NCBI GenBank assembly: GCA_910587735.1
Contig: CAJUNT010000003.1
Location: 106,189 to 170,188, forward strand
Origin: an uncultured Clostridia bacterium
Lineage (GTDB): Bacteria; Bacillota; Clostridia; Lachnospirales; Anaerotignaceae
Length of the DNA stretch: 64,000 bases
Direction of reading: 5' to 3'
Shown here one piece after another: positions 61,319 to 64,000 of the stretch. Every line of letters starts with the position of its first letter. The stretch's first letter is position 1. The notes beneath the pieces were generated by a model, which saw only the letters and a program-made list of their open reading frames with translations, did not search any database and was not told where the DNA came from. The translations under genes and the position numbers were made by a program.

Positions 61319-62770
61319 TTGGAGGAAGAAAAGAAAATAGTCAAAAAGAAAAAAAATAAATATATTATTATTGTATTTTTGCTTGCTTTAATTGTAGGAG
61401 GAAGCTGTGGACTATATTATGTAGATACATTTTATGGAGAAGGAAAAATTAATACAATCATTTCTTCTTTGCAGGAAAAAACACAGAAAAATACAGATAT
61501 AACAGAAAATCCAGCAGAACAAGCAACAGAAAAAAATAGTGTCACATTATCAGCAGGCGGAACATTATTTGCTACAAAAGGTAAAAGATTTTTAATGTGT
61601 ACAAAAGATGGTGTGAAATATATGAATGGTATGGGTGACCAAAAATGGAATGATACATTTACTATGGCTGCACCAGAACTTATAGAGGAAGGAGGATATT
61701 ATGCAGTAGGAGATTTAGCAGGAAAAACTGCAAAAGTATATAATGAATCAGGTCCAGTCTATACTGTTCAGGTGACAGGAAATATATTGTATTTTGCATT
61801 AAATCGTAATGGTTACTTGGGTATTATTACAAAAGATAAAGAAGTATACAGTATTATGGTTTATAATAGTACTGGCACACAATTAATTGTGAGACAAGAA
61901 GGAGAAACAGGAATATATCCTTTTTCTATGGATATTTCAGATGATAATAGAATATTTGCAATTAGTTATTTAGATACAACAGATGTAGAGCCTGTGGGAA
62001 GTATAAACTTTTTTTATGTAAATGAATCGGAAGGTAGAAATTTTAGTGAAAGTATGTTTGCATCTGTTATTAAAACAAATGAACTGATACCCAAAATATT
62101 TTACTTAGATAATGGGAATTTAATTGTAGCATCTGACAAGGGGTTATATGGTATAGGAAGTGACGGAAAGGAAAAATGGAATATAGAATTGACAAATCAT
62201 ATTAGTTATATTGGAGTAGAAAAAAAGAAATATGTAGTTGTTGCTTATGGTTCTGCAATTTCAGGGAAAAATAGTAGAAAAGTAGGTAATGTAAGTTGGA
62301 TAAATGGTGATGGAAAAGAAATTGCGGATTTTCAAGCAAAAGATGGTGTGACATATTTAAATTGTAATCAAACGGGAACAATAATAGGGTGTAGTAAAAC
62401 ATATTATGGATTAAAAATAGGTGGCAGGGCATTTTGGGAATATACAGCAACAAGAGATATGACAGATGTTTTGCTTATGGAAAATGTTAATAATGTGCTG
62501 TTTGTATCAAATGATACTGCTGTGATATTGAATATGGATAGAGTAAGTCAAGATACTGCTGTAAAAGAAGAAAAACAGAAAACACAAAGTACAGAAAAAG
62601 TAATACAAAAACAAAAAGATGATGAACAGCAAGGAGAAGAACAACAAGAACAAAAGCAAGAAGGAGAAGAACAACAAGAAAGTAAACAAGAAAAAAATAC
62701 AGAAAATGAACAGAAAGACAAAAATGAACAAAACAATACAAATGGAGAAAATAATGAAGTACAACAATAA
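61319..62770 (+). CDS. Membrane-anchored protein, DUF5711-like, with eroded low-complexity tail
   Basis: 483 residues. N-terminal Lys-rich stretch and one membrane helix (about 14-33); residues 85-405 form repeated strands with a propeller-like period (VSWINGDGKEI, LFATKGKRFLMCTKDGVKYM), the DUF5711 pattern of clostridia; residues 410-483 are Gln/Glu/Asn/Lys repeats. The tail continues in frame past the stop for 25 more codons interrupted by one further TAA, so it is probably shortened by mutation. Start is TTG behind AAAGGAG. Function unknown; the outer domain may bind wall components. Confidence 0.75.
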   Translation: MEEEKKIVKKKKNKYIIIVFLLALIVGGSCGLYYVDTFYGEGKINTIISSLQEKTQKNTDITENPAEQATEKNSVTLSAGGTLFATKGKRFLMCTKDGVKYMNGMGDQKWNDTFTMAAPELIEEGGYYAVGDLAGKTAKVYNESGPVYTVQVTGNILYFALNRNGYLGIITKDKEVYSIMVYNSTGTQLIVRQEGETGIYPFSMDISDDNRIFAISYLDTTDVEPVGSINFFYVNESEGRNFSESMFASVIKTNELIPKIFYLDNGNLIVASDKGLYGIGSDGKEKWNIELTNHISYIGVEKKKYVVVAYGSAISGKNSRKVGNVSWINGDGKEIADFQAKDGVTYLNCNQTGTIIGCSKTYYGLKIGGRAFWEYTATRDMTDVLLMENVNNVLFVSNDTAVILNMDRVSQDTAVKEEKQKTQSTEKVIQKQKDDEQQGEEQQEQKQEGEEQQESKQEKNTENEQKDKNEQNNTNGENNEVQQ

Positions 62771-62941
62771 AATAGCCAAAGTCAGTAAAACAACAATGAA
62801 GGAAAAGAAAATCAGCAAGGTGAGCAAAGTGAACAGAATCAGCAGAATTGATAAAGTGAAATAATCAATAAAAAAATCTGCATTTCAAAATTGAGTAGAT
62901 AATGGATGTAGTATAAATGTTTAGCATTAATTAGAGGAATT

Positions 62942-62975
62942 TGAGGGGACCTTTCATGTATAAAAAAGTTCCCTC
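62942..62975 (+). terminator. Terminator after the DUF5711-like gene
   Basis: TGAGGG-AC-TTT stem against AAA-GT-CCCTCA with G-T pairing; weak T-run. Confidence 0.7.
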
Positions 62976-63074
62976 AGTATTTCCTATTGTCAAAATCATG
63001 GATAAAATCAAATAATAAATAATTATTTTTAGAATTTGCATAAAAATATAATTTTATAGAGAGTGTGATGTATT

Positions 63075-63782
63075 TTGGAAAATATAAATATGATATGGAT
63101 AATGGATTTTATTGTTATATTAATCATTGCAATACCCGCAATTATGGGATATAGAAAAGGGTTTATATATGCTTGTATTGGTTTTTTACCTGTACTAGTT
63201 TCTTTTTTTGGAGTAAAAATGATATCACCAGTTTGCAGTAAATTTTTAAGAAAAACAGCTCTATTTGATTTTTTTAAAAAAAATGTATATGAAGGATTGA
63301 ATTTAGGCACTCTATTAGGAGAAAAGGCAGAACAATCTCAGACTGCGTTAATTGACCAAATGAATATGCCAGATTTTTTAAAAAGCGCATTGCTTGAAAA
63401 TAATAATTCTGTAATACATTCTTTATTTCAAACAGAAAAATTGCAGGATTATATAGCAAGTTATTTTGCAAATATTTGTTTAAATGTCATCAGTGTAGTT
63501 TTAGCAGCAGTGACGCTATACATTATAATGAAATTGTTTTTAGGTGCATTAAATATTGTTTCAAAACTTCCCGTTATTAGTACAGTAAATAGAATGTGTG
63601 GGCTTGCTATTGGTGGCGCAAAAGGTATACTGATAGTATGGTTTGTAGGTATAGTATTAGTGTTTTTTTATTATAATGAGGTGTTTCAACAGTTTTTTGC
63701 TTTGCTTGAAAAAAGCCATGTGACAGCGTTTTTATATCATCATAATTTGCTTTTAATGATGGTATTAAAAATATTTGCATAA
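63075..63782 (+). CDS. CvpA family membrane protein
   Basis: 235 residues with about four membrane helices (9-30, 40-60, 130-155, 175-205), and MGYRKGFIYACIGFLPVLVSFFG, NRMCGLAIGGAKGILIVWFV as in CvpA/colicin V production proteins. An insert of about 60 residues lies between the second and third helix. Start is TTG with GAGAG upstream. CvpA proteins affect envelope stability; the detailed role is unknown. It follows another envelope gene. Confidence 0.85.
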   Translation: MENINMIWIMDFIVILIIAIPAIMGYRKGFIYACIGFLPVLVSFFGVKMISPVCSKFLRKTALFDFFKKNVYEGLNLGTLLGEKAEQSQTALIDQMNMPDFLKSALLENNNSVIHSLFQTEKLQDYIASYFANICLNVISVVLAAVTLYIIMKLFLGALNIVSKLPVISTVNRMCGLAIGGAKGILIVWFVGIVLVFFYYNEVFQQFFALLEKSHVTAFLYHHNLLLMMVLKIFA

Positions 63783-63798
63783 AAAATAAAAAAATGTG

Positions 63799-63827
63799 TT
63801 GACAAAATATTGTATGCGTGTTAATAT
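63799..63827 (+). promoter_or_regulatory. Upstream tRNA/rRNA-type promoter P1
   Basis: TTGACA, 17-nt spacer, TAATAT. Confidence 0.75.
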
Positions 63828-63882
63828 ATTCAGGCAGTGTTTTGAAAGAAATAAAATAAAGAAAATAAAAAGCAAAAAATGA

Positions 63883-63911
63883 TTGATTTTTGTAATGTTT
63901 TCTGATATAAT
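63883..63911 (+). promoter_or_regulatory. Downstream tRNA promoter P2
   Basis: TTGATT, 17-nt spacer, TATAAT, 40 bp before tRNA-Ala. Tandem promoters suggest that an rRNA or large tRNA operon continues past the window. Confidence 0.8.
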
Positions 63912-63951
63912 ATCAAAATGTATCATTGCATAGTATTTATGTAATGTAAAT

Positions 63952-64000
63952 GGGGGTTTAGCTCAGTTGGGAGAGCACCTGCCTTGCAAGCAGGGGGTCG
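63952..64000 (+). tRNA. tRNA-Ala (anticodon TGC), cut by window end
   Basis: Acceptor 5' strand GGGGGTT, TA, D stem GCTC/GAGC, anticodon stem CCTGC/GCAGG with loop CTTGCAA (TGC at 63985-63987). The T arm and 3' acceptor strand lie beyond the edge. Confidence 0.95.

Noticed and set aside
62619..62864. Lys/Asn-rich ORF overlapping the end of the DUF5711-like gene
   Set aside because: It is a frame shadow of the low-complexity tail and lacks a ribosome site.
1..64000. CRISPR arrays, insertion-sequence transposases, toxin-antitoxin or restriction systems
   Set aside because: I looked for regular direct repeats, transposase motifs and paired small toxin genes and found none that hold up.

Overview
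The window is about one third GC, with dense co-oriented gene runs, AGGAGG-type ribosome sites and many hairpin-plus-T terminators. The content points to a strictly anaerobic, low-GC Gram-positive of the class Clostridia, probably Lachnospiraceae or a close relative: a Re-type citrate synthase next to isocitrate dehydrogenase, NADP-type glutamate dehydrogenase, bacteriohemerythrins, a ferredoxin-like membrane protein, BioY, oligoendopeptidase F, FtsEX with a PcsB-like hydrolase, and a CotS-like protein that hints at spore-forming ancestry. This placement is inference from gene families; no rRNA is present to settle it.

Layout. 1-4.7 kb: a sugar PTS permease, an EEP-family phosphatase resembling maltose 6'-phosphate phosphatase (cut by the window edge) and a divergent LacI regulator. 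4.8-8.5 kb: hemerythrin and receiver-domain signalling proteins, one of them a large hemerythrin/repeat/receiver fusion with an inverted partial copy of its receiver, plus tRNA-Lys. 8.6-21.3 kb: CCA-adding enzyme, CotS-like pseudokinase, argGH, a fumarylacetoacetase-family hydrolase, a UDP-GlcNAc 2-epimerase fused in frame to a coiled-coil protein, signal peptidase, redox proteins and an HxlR regulator. 21.4-27.6 kb: an intracellular-type subtilase gene cut in two, inside its catalytic His motif, by a 3.76-kb element that carries a serine recombinase, a GntR regulator and a secreted protein; three small proteins with a shared helical motif flank it. 28-35 kb: phosphoesterase, citrate synthase/isocitrate dehydrogenase pair, a secreted protein, an EamA transporter and an AT-rich gap. 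35.8-42.8 kb: CdaR-like regulator, then ftsE-ftsX-PcsB-like hydrolase, a C-terminal processing protease and mreB. 43-53 kb: gdhA behind a structured leader with its own terminator, a transglutaminase/Sel1 protein, pepD, AI-2E transporter, RseC-like and Cys-rich proteins, a flavodoxin and an unknown protein with a coiled-coil end. 53-64 kb: mgtE behind a second structured leader with a small ORF and a terminator, bioY with a BirA-type operator, a YtrA-type GntR/ABC transporter operon, pepF, glgA, a DUF5711-like protein, a CvpA-like protein, and a tRNA-Ala behind two tandem promoters that probably opens an rRNA/tRNA operon.

The strongest leads are (i) the precise, apparently reversible interruption of the subtilase gene, whose halves rejoin in frame to a 320-residue enzyme with a complete Asp/His/Ser triad; (ii) two leader RNAs (gdhA and mgtE) that end in terminators and match no riboswitch class I can name; (iii) the wecB fusion with a strong internal ribosome site; and (iv) the hemerythrin-receiver fusion whose stop appears lost, beside an inverted receiver duplicate.
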